From positions 41,524,317 through 41,588,316 of the forward strand of contig OZ022241.1 in the NCBI GenBank assembly GCA_963978895.1: a stretch of 64,000 nt of DNA. Direction: 5' to 3'. A program made the position numbers and the translations under genes. The DNA is from Erpobdella octoculata (taxonomy: Eukaryota > Annelida > Clitellata > Hirudinida > Erpobdellidae). The notes below the pieces were generated by a model that saw only the letters and a list, made by a program, of their open reading frames with translations, was not told the DNA's origin and did not search any database. Below are positions 22,282 to 34,219 of this stretch, in pieces (the stretch's first letter is position 1; every line of letters begins with the position of its first letter).

Positions 22282-25200
22282 ATGGCAGACCAAAATGAAA
22301 GCGGTGATCATTTTCCATTTTCTTCATTTGTCACCGAGCCGGAAAGCATTATTATTATTGTGACAACTTCCTCCTCCGGTGATAGTCGTGGTCCTTCTTC
22401 GGTGGAAACGTCTCCCGCTGCTTCAGCTGCCGTCGGAAAAAAACGTCAAAGCCGCAGCAAAGAGTCGCAACAACAACAAAACAACGGTTCGTCGCCAACT
22501 GGTAGTTCCAAGGTAGCTGACCAAAACCAGGAGCTGCCAGCGCTAGCCGTATCCATAACCGAAGGCTATGTCAAACGCCCTCATTCGTATAATCCTAATA
22601 GACCGGGAAAAGAGAAGAAGATCATTAGGACTGGTCACTGGCCGGTAAATAGTCACGTTCGTCCGAAACTGTGGACGCAACTGTTACAGCTGAATTTAAG
22701 TAAGTGTGAGTCCAGCGCAGATGGGAGAATCGACTACTCGGATGCCCTCAGGTGTGCCTTCGGAGAAAAAGGTTTTGTACTCGTATTTTTTGGATGACTG
22801 AAAATCTTTTCTGTAAATACAAGTTGTGTTTGACCATGTTTTCACTTAGTGCTAGGGTGTGAGTAACCCCCCCTGTCTTCATGTGCACATTAACAGGCGC
22901 TCAAATTTTGCTGCAATTTAGTTAGTTAAACCTAATAAGGAAATTTCAATGCTAAAATTTTTTTACAGAATGCAAATTGTGGCCGTCATAAGAATTAACG
23001 TCTTGTAAATTGCGACCGACTTACTTTTTTCCCTGCAGACATCGATTCCGGCTCGTACAGGACCCAGGCCGTGGAACTACCGGGTTTCGTGGAGAAAGAT
23101 TTCATCTCCAAACGCCACCTCAGTCCCGAGGGTGTGCTGACTGCCCACAGGATTGCGATGCTCATTTCATTCTACCAGCCTGACATCACCTACTGCCCCC
23201 TGTTGTACCCCATGATGGTCATACACCTGCACTATTTCACGGAGCAGGAAAGCTTTCAGTTCGTCAAAATTCTCCTGTCCGTGAAAAAACCTCTCAGCTA
23301 TTTGACCCAGACGAAGCACGCGTTCGGGGTCATGGTTGAAGTTTTCAAGCTGTTAGCCAAGGAGTACTGCGTGAGTTTTTGTCTCGGTAATAGGGGAGGG
23401 TGTGGTGGCGGGGGAAAGAATTTTGCAATTTCTTAATCGATTTGTGTTATGTTTCGATGCGATGTTTCTCTCGATCGGCGTTTACAGTAGGGCCGGTCTC
23501 TCGAACGCCACCTTTTTTTCGGACGTGGCGGCGGCTTAAGCCAGACAGAGTCTTGAATTGTCACGAGCACATCACTGGTTGCATTTGTCATTTGTCGGTT
23601 ATCTGCAGCTAGCTAGCACAGCATGCCTTGTTGTGTTTTTTTTTCAGAAGGAATCGTTCAACTTCCTCAAGTCGCAGGAAGGAGGGTCTGAAAGGGTCTT
23701 CGATGACTGGCTTTCTTGGATATTCGTCCGCCTTCCCTTTCACCACGTGGTGAGTTGAATCATCATCACTATCATCGTCATCATCCTTCATCAATTGTTT
23801 TTTGACTAATAACGATGGCAATATAGTTATTGATAATTATATCAGTGGGATGGTGGATTCAGTGGGTCGACCTTGGGGTCAGGAATTGGGATTAAGTTGG
23901 TCTCAGCTGGTATTCAAACAGAGTTTTTAAGGTCTAAGTGATGAGAATGCTTTGCCGAAATGGTATTTAAATATTTTTTTTATCCCAAAGATGGTGGTAA
24001 GAAATGGTTGTTGTCATAGTTACAAAAACTAAAAGTGCTTTATTCATATCTCAGGTGAGGGTCATGGATTGTTACCTGTACGAAGGACCCAAGGTACTCT
24101 TCAGGGTTGGAATGGCCATATTGAATCTCTTCCATGAAAATAGAACAGGTAAAATGCGTTATAAAAATTGAATTATTTTTAGTTCAATTTATTTATTTGT
24201 TTGTTAACATGTGAATGTATTTAATAATAAATTTGGAGTCGTTATTTGTATCTATTAAACAAACAATCGTGATAAAATAATATAATATCGTAAAAATTAG
24301 TCATTAAGTCTTGTTAAATTTAATTAAATTAAATTTATATATTAAAGTTTATTTATTACATGTTTAATTTAATAATTAATTTCTTTTCATTGCTTTTACT
24401 TTGCTTGTCAGAGAAGTCAAAAAATCAGAAGAAGTCAAATTTGAAAATTGAAGAGTTCTGTTCCAACGTCAACTTCTCTCCCTCCGTGCTGCTGAAGGTG
24501 ATGATGATGATGATGTTGATGGGGGTATTGATTATGATGTTTATAATAATAGTGATGTGATGATGATGATGATGGGCAGGTGAGAATGGTTACGTCTGTA
24601 GTGACTGTGCTATTAAAAAATAATAACAGTTACGTCGATGTCGTACGTGACATAAGTCATGATTCTCGCGACGGTTAACTCCATTTTGTTTCACTTGTCC
24701 TCTCCCTAAAATTGGTTTTCCACCTCCTCTCTTCTGAATTCATCGCAGACTGCTTTCGGCTTCAAGAACCTCTCGAAATCGAAAATCCAAAAGGCGACGG
24801 AGAAAGTGTCGGAAAAAGGAATTTGCCCGTCTTCGTCGATCGCACTGCAGAGGTCGAGCTCTCTGAGGGTCCTCACTGCGTACGACCTCCAGGTTCCCAC
24901 GGATACCAAGTCGTCCGTAATGACCACCCGCGACAAGGTGAGCTTGTTTGTTGTCGCGTGGCGACGGATGCACGGTTTTCGATGGCCTGGGAATTTAAAT
25001 GCGTGCTTTTCGTAAACGGTGACGACTAGACTGGATCGGATCGACCGAGCGAGTTGCTTAGACGCCGAGAGTCCCCCGATAATGGATTCGATCGTCGTAT
25101 TTGTGCCTACTGCAAAGAATCGTGTTTCTTCATTTTATTCGATCCGGTCTGAATGCGACCCGGTTTCGATAAATCTATGTCGTCAATTTAGTCCAATAGA

Positions 25201-27734
25201 AAGCTAGATCCTTAGCCTTAGTATTATTATGTTTTTCTATTTTTAACTCAATTACGCCCACTCGCGATCTCAGCTCTCGGAGGCTCAGAAGGGAGACGGC
25301 AGAAAACGTTTCAGCTTGCAAGGAAACGACCAATCGTTTTCTTTCGTCGACGCTCAATCAAACGTCATTGTGTTTGAACAAGTAAGGAGGAGGAGTTTCG
25401 GTCAATATTAGAGCATGCAGAGAGCCAATGAGATAAGGCTTTAAATCAAAAACGTGTATATATTCAAATAAATTGTTATTTATGGCTTTCGTTTTTTATT
25501 TTGTTTACCTAGTCTTTATAGTCTTGTTGAGTTTTTTTAGTTTTTTTTAGTTTTTTTACCTTTTTAGTCTTGTTGAGTTTTTTTTTTTGGTTACTGGAAT
25601 TCCTCGAATATCGTTGTTATTGGAATTTCGACCGGAGACCTTTGCGGGATTTGAATCTTTGGAAAGCTCGTATAATATACATTTTGAAAATGTAAGTGTG
25701 CTTTTATTTCTCAATCCTGTGAACCCTTTTGAATCATTGAAGAACCCTTTGAATCATTAAAGAACCCCTTGAATCATTAAAAAACCCTTGAATCATTAAA
25801 GAACCCCCTTGAATCATTGAAGAACGTCTTGAATCATTTAAGACCGTCTACAGAAATTATTTTAAGAGGAGACCTACGAGATTTCAAGTCCCCAGAAATC
25901 AGACCACAAAGTGGCGAGCGATTACTGTATATTGTTTTGCTTTTTATATTCTTATTCTTACTTTGTATGTTTATTCTATTTAATTTTGTTTTGTATATTC
26001 TTAGTTTTGCTTTGCATATTCTTAGATTTGATTGGTGTATTTTTCTTGCTGCTTTTGATATTTTTAGGGCTGCTTTGTATATTTTCAGCTTTGGTTTAAT
26101 TTACTTTTAATATTTTAAAGATCTTTAATGCTGTTTTGAGTGATATTGAAAATGGTCTGTCATAAGTTGTTATATATATATTCTGGGTTTTATTACAATT
26201 TATTTGTTTCTTTTTTGCTCAAAATAATTTTCCTATATATTATTTCATCGAAACATCAATCATTATTTTACATCTTCCAAATCCAGTGGGAGAGGATCTA
26301 CCATTGGCTGCCCGTTCGCGTCCGTGTCAACAGGCCACGCCTTTTATTTTCTACAGCCGAGGACGGAAGCAGTCTCAAGACGTTCTACAACAAAGTTGAA
26401 GGTGTGATGACGCTTTTTTTTTTTATTTTCTCAAATGCAATTATTACAATCATGAATGCATGTGTGCTGTAACTTTGAGAAAGTATTCGCATAAAATGTC
26501 CAACCCTAGCTTTGCGTAGAGAAAGGTGCGTTGTTACATTGATCGCGCTAGTGAATCCTGGTGTTAACCCAAGTAGCTCCTATTCTAAGTAGGAGTCAAG
26601 CGTAAGAATACAGCGGTAATAAGGAGCAAAGCGGTGTCAAATGAATCCTGTAAAAAACAACGTGACCAAAGCGATGTTTCTTATATAAATAGTAATGATG
26701 ATGATTAGCAAATGTATTTATTTGTCGTGTGATTGGTTACGGCTCGTACTTATTTATTCATCATTTAATTGGCTGCAGGTCACGATCCAACTCTACTGGT
26801 CATCAAGGCGAAGGACAAAGAAATCGTGGGCGCGTACTGTACCGGTGACTGGAACGGACGCAACGGGAATAGTTGCGGAATTTCTTCCGCCGTCAGCTCG
26901 AGATACTTTGGTTCCGGAGAGAACTTCCTTTTCCGGCTCTTTCCCGAGCCGGCGGAGGTGTTCGGCTGGGCTGGCTTGAATCCAACGAATACCCGAGAGG
27001 AGAGGCGGCAAGTCGGTGACGGCGGCGACCTCGACGGAGCTGCGGTCGTCCCCGAGGAAGAAGATATTAACGTAACCGAACTTAAAAGAAAGGAGTTTCG
27101 AATGAATTTCTTTGCCACCGGAAACAACGATAGCATTTCTATTGGAGGAGGGTAGGTGTTGTGTATGATTGGTTTTTTTCATCAAATCTAACTATTAAAT
27201 ATGACTATTAATAACTATTTATACAAATGACTATTAATAACTATTTATACAAATGACTATTAATAACTATTTATACAAATGACTATTAATAACTATTTAT
27301 ACAAATGACTATTAATAACTATTTATACAAATGACTATTAATAACTATTTATACAAATGACTATTAATAACTATTTATACAAATGACTATTAATAACTAT
27401 TTATACAAATGACTATTAATAACTATTTATACAAATGACTATTAATAACTATTTATACAAATGACTATTAATAACTATTTATACATATGACTATTAATAA
27501 CTATTTATACAAATGACTATTTATACATATGACTATTAATAACTATTTATACAAATGACTATTAATAACATACTTATCATCATCATCATCAGGAACAAAG
27601 GCCCGGGGCTGTTCATAGACGAAAACTTCTCCAACGTTGCGTCATCACCGTGCGACACGTACACGAATCCCTGCTTGTTCTCACAGACCAGTCCTCGACC
27701 AATTGTCATCTTCGAGGCGTTCGGTTTTGAATGA
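22282..27734 (+). CDS. TBC1D24: TBC1D24 (TBC + TLDc domain protein)
   Basis: Ten exons with consistent phases: 22282-22771, 23039-23370, 23648-23749, 24055-24148, 24412-24497, 24749-24937, 25274-25381, 26287-26401, 26779-27151, 27593-27734 (676 residues). After a low-complexity Ser/Gln-rich N-terminus (~110 residues, absent from vertebrates as I recall), exons 1-6 give the TBC fold (GHWPVNSHVRPKLW, SPEGVLTAHRIAML, MDCYLYEGPKVLFRVGMAIL). Exons 8-10 give the TLDc domain (SLKTFYNKVEG, KEIVGAYCTGDW, RYFGSGENFLF, IVIFEAFGFE). In other animals it acts in synaptic-vesicle and endosome traffic and binds phosphoinositides and Arf6/Rab35. The position of the usual YCQG glutamine finger reads YCPL, as in other TBC1D24 proteins, so classical Rab-GAP catalysis is unlikely. 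Exon 9 contains an acidic insertion within TLDc. Confidence 0.93.
26494..26660 (+). repeat. Dispersed repeat in TBC1D24 intron 8, with RTE-like 3' remnant
   Basis: The first ~35 bp (tgtccaaccctagctttgcg) match the 3' UTR of the RTE-like fragment at 61864-62078. The rest matches 8995-9110. Confidence 0.5.
27205..27575. repeat. 26-bp minisatellite in TBC1D24 intron 9
   Basis: About 14 nearly identical copies of a 26-bp unit (actattaataactatttata + caaatg). One copy is shortened near 27508-27528. It ends 18 bp before the acceptor of the last exon. Confidence 0.95.
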
Positions 27735-27767
27735 GAAGAGGAGCGCGGAGTGTCTGGTGGTGTATGT

Positions 27768-27965
27768 GGTATTGGCGGTTGAGTCAGGTGGTTATGGGTG
27801 GTTGAGTCAGGTGGTTATGGGCGGTTGAGTCAGGTGGTTATGGGTGGTTGAGTCAGGTGGTTATGGGTGGGTGAGTCATGTTATCTTGGTGTTTGAGTGA
27901 GGTGGTATATGTGGTTGAGTCATGCGGTATATGCGGTTGAGTCATGTGGTCTTGGTGGTGAAAGT
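27768..27965. repeat. 23-bp minisatellite just after the TBC1D24 stop codon
   Basis: Tandem copies of ggttgagtcaggtggttatg + gg(c/t), decaying towards the 3' side. Probably within the 3' UTR. Confidence 0.85.
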
Positions 27966-30043
27966 CGCGTTCGTTGTTATTGCGGATGTTCTTGAAGTAC
28001 TACAGTTGAGAGGAACTCAAAGAAAAGTGCGGGTCGTTCACTTTGCCGTCTCTTTCTTTCTCATTCGACGATATTTTGTTGTTTTTTTTTCTTGTGTTTG
28101 TTCATTCCTGAAAGGTTTGTGTTTCATGCTCGTTCGTTCACACATATGTGATTCGTCTCTAGTGCTCTAGTCAAGTCATTCTTTATCGTTAGAAAGGGAT
28201 GCGATTGGAACTTTCTTTTTGTTGTTGGGAATTTTTTTTTGTCTTCATTTCGAGATTTTATCCTTAAAAGATGTGTAAAAAAAAACAATAAGCTCGATAG
28301 TGCGGTGGTTTAGTTTTATTTTTCATTCGGTTTTCGAGAGGTAACAAGATTTTTAATGATGGTCTTCCGCGTGTGCCGATTTTGTTGGTTTTTAATGCTA
28401 ATAATAATAATAATAATAATAGGGATAGTAGTATTTGTAGTTGTAGTAATTGTGGTATTAGAAGTATTAGTAGTAATTAGTATTAATTACATAATTGTTA
28501 GTAATGATTATTTTTATTATGTATTATGATCAATCATTTATTGCAAAGTACTGGACAATCTCTTTTTCCAATATATACATCTCGACGGTTAGGTGTTATC
28601 ATATTTTTTGTGATACCTGCATTTTATGTCTTTTAAGTCTTTTTATGTGTTGTTATCAGTCAGGCGATGTAAAAAAGTAGTATTTATGGTTATTTGTCTA
28701 TCTCTGTATTTGTATCTATATATTATGTGTCTCTATCTGTATGCTTGTGTTGGCATACATAGCCATACAATGTTTTGTGTTTTTTATTTTGTCAACAAAG
28801 AATGAATTGTGTTTAACGGTTTTGCGAGTTCCGTAAAGTTGTCAATCTTGTAAATCGGTTTTTTATATTTTTTCTTCTGCAAGATTTTAATGAACGTTTT
28901 ATCTCTCTAATTTAAACTCGCTCAAAACTGAAACCTGTAAAGAAAAAAGCGGTTTAGTTTGAAACTCGTTTTGTAATAGTATATTTTTATATTAGGATTC
29001 TCTTTAAGTTTTGTTTTTTAGAGCGCTGCATTCAGGATCAAATGACCTAGTCGTTTTATATTTTCATCTTGTTAGGCGTTAATGTGCAATTTTCTTACAT
29101 TTCTTGTCACCTCTGTACTGTAAAGTTAGCAAGACAGTGAATGAAGCGGTTTGTTCATCGTTGTTGTCACTGAACGTCGGCTGTTGTCTTTGCTCAAATG
29201 TATAACTTACTTAAGAACAGAAGATTAATTAGTTCATATAAGGTGTCACCTGTTCTGTAGTGAAATACGTGTTTATAAACTAAAAGTAAATAAATTGTTT
29301 CCGGAGATGGTCGTGAAATTAACGAATAAAAGTTTAGCTTTTTGCATGTCTGAAATGATTGTAGGACATTTCCCCCCCCTGGACATTTCCTCCCCTGATA
29401 GACCCTAGGATATTTCCCCCCCTGTTGTAAAATTTTTTTCCTGATATGACGTTTTCTCTGACAGATGAAAGTTAATAAAATAATGTAGTAGTATTCACTC
29501 CTTTTCAGCAAAACCACAGGGCGAACAATTTTTCTTCACAATGCCAAACTTTTCTCTCCTATGACTGAGATGCAGGAGTGGTTGAGAGAGACTTTTCCAA
29601 AAACTGCTACACTTTTATCTCCAATGATAGCTGATAACCGGGTGTAGGTAGTCCTCTCCAAAAAAAATTCCAACAACTTTTTTTCAGGGGTCAGATCAAA
29701 GTCTTGGGGAGCCCACTTCAACGTCAAGAAAAGCCCACTTCAGAGTCATGAGGAACCCACTTTAAAATTGTTAAAGTGCAATGGTTTTCCTGTCCTCCCT
29801 AATGACTTCCATGTCCCCATTCCCACCTTTACGACTCGCCTAAAGTTAAAATAATTTTTATTTCTTCCTTGTCAAGAGTTTCAAAAAAAATTTGTCAAAA
29901 CTGCAGAAAAAAAACAATACTTTCTGATAAAGAACGCGTATCAATGATTTTTGCAGCATTTGTTTGAAAATGATGATTGGCAACGACGAAACCGATATAT
30001 AGGATCGTCGTTGTTTTAGTTGTTTACCTGGGATTTTTCAGCC
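27966..30043. other. Intergenic between TBC1D24 and YIPF6
   Basis: T-rich 3' flank, no gene seen. C-rich patches at 29370-29430 and the segment gatagctgataaccgggtg (29624), shared with 44237, suggest remnants of hAT-like elements. A perfect inverted repeat CAACGACGA...TCGTCGTTG at 29971-30013 lies 30 bp before the putative YIPF6 start. Confidence 0.45.
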
Positions 30044-33000
30044 ATGAATGTCGATGTGGCTTCAGATCAAGTCAGTTACTGTTTGTTTAATTAATTGTAT
30101 TTGTTTTTTTTAATGATATTTTTAATGTTTACATCGCTAGTGTTTGCGGCTCTATTTCAGTTTGTGTGATGAACCAGCTGCAAAATTTAAATGGTCTGCA
30201 AACCAGGGCAGTGGTTGAGCAGGTTGAGGAATTGAAGAGAAATGATGATACATTAGAAATTAATTAATGGTTTATTAGTTTAAAAATTATGGTTTTCTGG
30301 TGTATTTAGGGGGATTCTGTCGTGACTGACTTTCTTGTTAGTGGCATCTGTGGTGGTAATTGAAATAACAACAAATAGTCATTTAATTATTGTTATATTA
30401 TAAAAGTAATGATGTCTGTAGGAATGATTAATTGTGAGGGTAGAGATAATATTGACAACAACTCCAGCTCTGAGCCTAGTAGCCGACGTTATCCAGAATA
30501 CTGTAAGTTCATAACGTGACTACTGTAGGCCAAACCTGTCAAAGTGAATGATTACCTATTCTCATTGATTGATCGATTGATTGATGCTCCACCCACAATA
30601 GGCACTTATAGATTTTCTTCGCGAGGATTCGGATGACGTGTTACTGGACACGTCGGGCTGTCAGCGGAGTAAACCGGTCAGGGAAGCTGCATGCGTAGTT
30701 GTGTGTAGTTGTTCTGTGCTGTTTTGTGTAGGCATCGTTGTTTTTTTAAATGTATGTTTGAAGTTGCTTTCAATCTTTTTTGGCTTGTGAGGAATTTTTA
30801 AACTGCAAATATATAAGGTATATTTTGTATGCCTATGTATTTGTTTTTTAAATGCAACTATATATTTGTTTTATGAATATGTATTTATTTCTTAATACAA
30901 ATATATTGTTGTATGATTATGTGTTTATTTTTTAATATATATATATATATATGTTGCATGCATATGTATTAATTTTTAAATGCAAATATATACTTGTTGT
31001 ATAGATATGTAATTATTTTTAAATGCAAATATATTTATTTGTTTTATGTATATGTATTTATTTTTAAATGCACATTTATTTATTTTCAAGTGCATTTATG
31101 TTTATCTTTTAATCTATTTACATTTATTATAGTGAATAGAATTAGTTTTGCATTTGCATCACAAAGTTTACATTGTCTTTTACATTCCAATTAAAAAAAA
31201 TTTTTTCTTGTTCAACATTTTTAGTTTATTTTAAAATATTTTATAATTTTATTTGTTTTTTTAATTTATTTTAAATATCTCAATTGGTTAATATTGAAAA
31301 TTAAACCAACAATTATTTCTGATTAATTTGTTTAAAAATCTTTATTTCAAATGAACATTTTTTATAATACTCAATAACATTTTTGGAATACGGATGCATC
31401 GAATTGCTGATTCATCAAATGTTTTTCAGGCCAAATTACTCACCGATGAGGGCTTGGAGGGAGAAATAAACGTTCCCCTCTCCCCGCCCGGCCACATGGG
31501 TGGGGTCGGGAACATCCGGGCCGGATACGGAGGACAGAACCTCAATACACTTGACGAACCCATTAGTGAAACTGTGGTAAGTAATTCCTCCTTTCGAAAA
31601 ATAACTCGTGTCATTACTTGATGGAAGAAAAACTTTAAAATATCAGTTTTTATTTTTCGGGCATTGATAAAAGCAGCCGTTATTTTATTACCTCATCTTT
31701 TAAGTTATAATCCTGATTATTCTTAAAACTGTGGTAGGTCAGCCTCTTAATCATAATAAATATCATCATCACCACTACGAATCATTATAATAATGATAAA
31801 TCATTAGTATCATCGTTATTTCTAAATTTATCCACTTCCCAATTTTTCCACTCTTTACAGAAGAGAGATATCAAAGCCGTCGGCAAAAAATTCCTCCACG
31901 TTCTCTACCCCAAGGAGAGTAGAAGCCTCCTTCGAGAGTGTTTGTGATTTGTATTATCATAATTTATTTTAATTAATGGTTCTGTTGTTTTGTATTATCA
32001 TAATTTATTTTAATTAATGGTTCTGTTGTTTTGTATTATCATAATTTATTTTAATTAATGGTTCGGTTGTTTTGTATTATCATAATTCATTATAATTATA
32101 ATTATGGTTATGTTATTTTCTATTTTCATCATTTATTATAATTATGTTTCGGGTGTTTTGCAATTACCATAATTTATTTAAAAAACGATACTGTTGTTTC
32201 TGTCGTAATTTCTTATAATTAATGTTCAAATGTTTTGTACTGTTATAATTATAGTTCTGTATTATATAATACAGATAATATAATAGTTCTGTTCTGGTTC
32301 GATAAATTAATTAATACAGATAAATATGTTATCTTCCATAGGATGTAAGATTTCTATTTTTGATTGGTTGAATTTTCATAAACTCGTTTATCGAATATAT
32401 TTATTCAATTTCTTTATACATACACTGAACATAATTTATCCATTGAATACCATTTGCATAATTTATTAATTAAACACTTATTCATTGATATTATTTATTT
32501 ATCGTTTTCCAGGGGACTTGTGGGGACCTCTAATGCTTTGCATCTGCATGTCAATGTTAGTTGATAGTTTCATCATTTTTATTAATATAATCTTATTATT
32601 ATTTATCATATTGATTAGTTGATAGTTTCATCATTTTTATTATTAATAAAATCTCATTATTATTTATCATATTGATTAGTTGATAGTTTCATCATTTTTA
32701 TTAATATAATCTCGTTATTATTTATAATATCGATTATTATCTTCTCCGTGTCCTCCGATCGGTCATCTCTGTCATTTCGGTCGGAAATCTCAGACTGTTG
32801 AAGGGATCGTCGTCCAGCGAATTCAGCGGACCTCAATTCGCCGAGGTGTTCATCGTTTACTGGATCGGAGCGGCGGTCGTGACGCTGAACATCAAACTAC
32901 TCGGAGGAAACATGTAAGTTCAACTGACCCTGAACTTTTTTTTTTCATATCTGCCTCTCTTTTCCCTCTCTTGTTCCCATGTCTGCCTCTCCCCTCCCTC

Positions 33001-34020
33001 CTATCCCCATATCTCTGCTTCTTCGTCTCAGCCTGCCCCATATATATGAAATTTTTTTATTATTTTATGCTTTTGTATGAAGACAATAATTAAATTGACT
33101 CCACTTATGTGCATGAGTGGTTTTTTTAGATTTATTTAACATAGATCTTTTGGAAATATGTAAATTAATTAATTATTATTATTATTAGACATGATACGAT
33201 ATCTTTGTTGTCTCTCGTCTCCATTGTTGAATCCAATATCAATTTAGTCTTAAAGAATTTCACATTTAAACAATTTAATATTCATAGCATCAACACAGTT
33301 ACCAGATTTTACAAATTTCTCATCCACACGCACATACTTCATGAATAATCACAACCATCGTATAGCTAGCTCATTATGCCTTCTCACTCCTCGTACTAAC
33401 TACCATTCTTCTCCCCATTCCATCCATTTCAGCTCATTCTTCCAGGGAGTGTGCGTACTCGGGTACTGCGTCTTCCCTCTCGTGGTGGCCCTGATCTTCT
33501 GCAAGATCATCGTCTCGTTCGACGGCACGGCGGTCTTCATCGTCAGGTGCCTCGTCGTCCTCGGGGCGCTCGGGTGGTCCGTCTTCGGTGAGTAATCGCG
33601 GGTCTATATTAAGTGTGATGCTCGATTTAAAATAAATGCGATTCTTTTTATTTTTGATAAATTCTAACACAGATTGTCACTTCAATTTATGCTTTGACTT
33701 ATTTATCGTCTTCGGTAAGTAACCGCGGCAACAAAGTGCGATGCACGCTTCCGAATAAACGCGATTGTTTTTATTTTTATGTATTTTAAAATTCTAACAA
33801 AAATTATTTCTTCAATTTATGTTTTGACTTATTTATCATCTTTTTTTCTCGCAACACTTTTTCTTATCCGACCGACACCGGTCAAAATATTGACGATTTG
33901 AATTGAATTCCCCGATAAGTTACGATGAAATGATCTCGTAGTAAGCAATAATGAAAATGGTCCGATCTGACGCCTCTCTCTCCGCTTGAAATATTTTGCT
34001 TCTTCATTGTTATGTACTAC

Positions 34021-34059
<39 letters not shown>

Positions 34060-34219
34060 AGCTAATTTTTGATTGATCATTCGTTCCATCTTTCATCCTT
34101 CACCAGCAAGCACAGCATTCCTTGTCAACTGTCAGCCCCCGAAAAGGAAGCCGCTGGCAGTGTACCCGATCTTCCTATTCTACTTTTTCATCAGCTGGAT
34201 CGTCCTTTCGAGCAAGTGA
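30044..34219 (+). CDS. YIPF6: YIPF6 (Yip1-domain family member 6)
   Basis: Golgi/ER multi-pass membrane protein of the Yip1 family, which binds Rab GTPase systems and helps COPII cargo exit. Seven exons: 30044-30070, 31430-31576, 31861-31939, 32513-32555, 32794-32913, 33433-33587, 34107-34219; phases agree (227 residues; human is ~236). Signatures: EGEINVPL, KRDIKAVGKKFLHVLYPKES, WDLWGPLMLC, GPQFAEVFIVYWIGA, LNIKLLGGNISFFQ, VLGYCVFPL and STAFLVNCQPPKRKPLAVYP. Five hydrophobic segments follow the family pattern. The first exon (MNVDVASDQ, donor GTCAGT) is the least certain; an in-frame ATG at 31394 directly upstream of exon 2 is an alternative start. The exon 3 donor is weak (GTTTGT). Downstream introns hold 41-bp and ~58-bp tandem repeats. 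Confidence 0.93.
30412..30790 (+). CDS. Putative small single-pass membrane protein in YIPF6 intron 1
   Basis: Two candidate exons, 30412-30502 and 30612-30790, join in phase (TAC T|GTAAGT ... TTATAG|AT TTT) into an 89-residue protein. Its N-terminal half is hydrophilic and acidic (SSEPSSRRYPEY, LREDSDDVLLDTSG, QRSKPVREAAC). Its C-terminus is one hydrophobic segment (CSVLFCVGIVVFLNVCLKLL) ending at a TGA. I do not recognise the family. It lies on the same strand as YIPF6 inside its proposed first intron, so it could be a nested gene, an upstream gene, or chance. A further coding-like frame (MNQLQNLNGLQTRAVVEQVE) starts near 30172 but ends at a stop without a clear donor. Confidence 0.35.
31946..32110. 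repeat. 41-bp tandem repeat in YIPF6 intron 3
   Basis: Three to four copies of a unit beginning ttttgtattatcataattta and ending aatggttctgttg, decaying downstream. Confidence 0.85.
32545..32735. repeat. ~58-bp tandem repeat in YIPF6 intron 4
   Basis: Three copies of a unit beginning gttgatagtttcatcatttt. The first copy overlaps the exon 4 donor. Confidence 0.8.
34019..34058. repeat. (TA)n microsatellite in YIPF6 intron 6
   Basis: About 18 TA units, 50 bp before the last exon. Confidence 0.95.

Noticed and set aside
26780..27185. Minus-strand ORFs of 118 and 130 codons
   Set aside because: Shadows of the TLDc exon of TBC1D24 on the plus strand.
22282..34219. TBC1D24 and YIPF6 as one transcription unit or operon
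   Set aside because: They are on the same strand, but 2.3 kb of repeat-bearing spacer separates them and no trans-splice acceptor signal could be distinguished.
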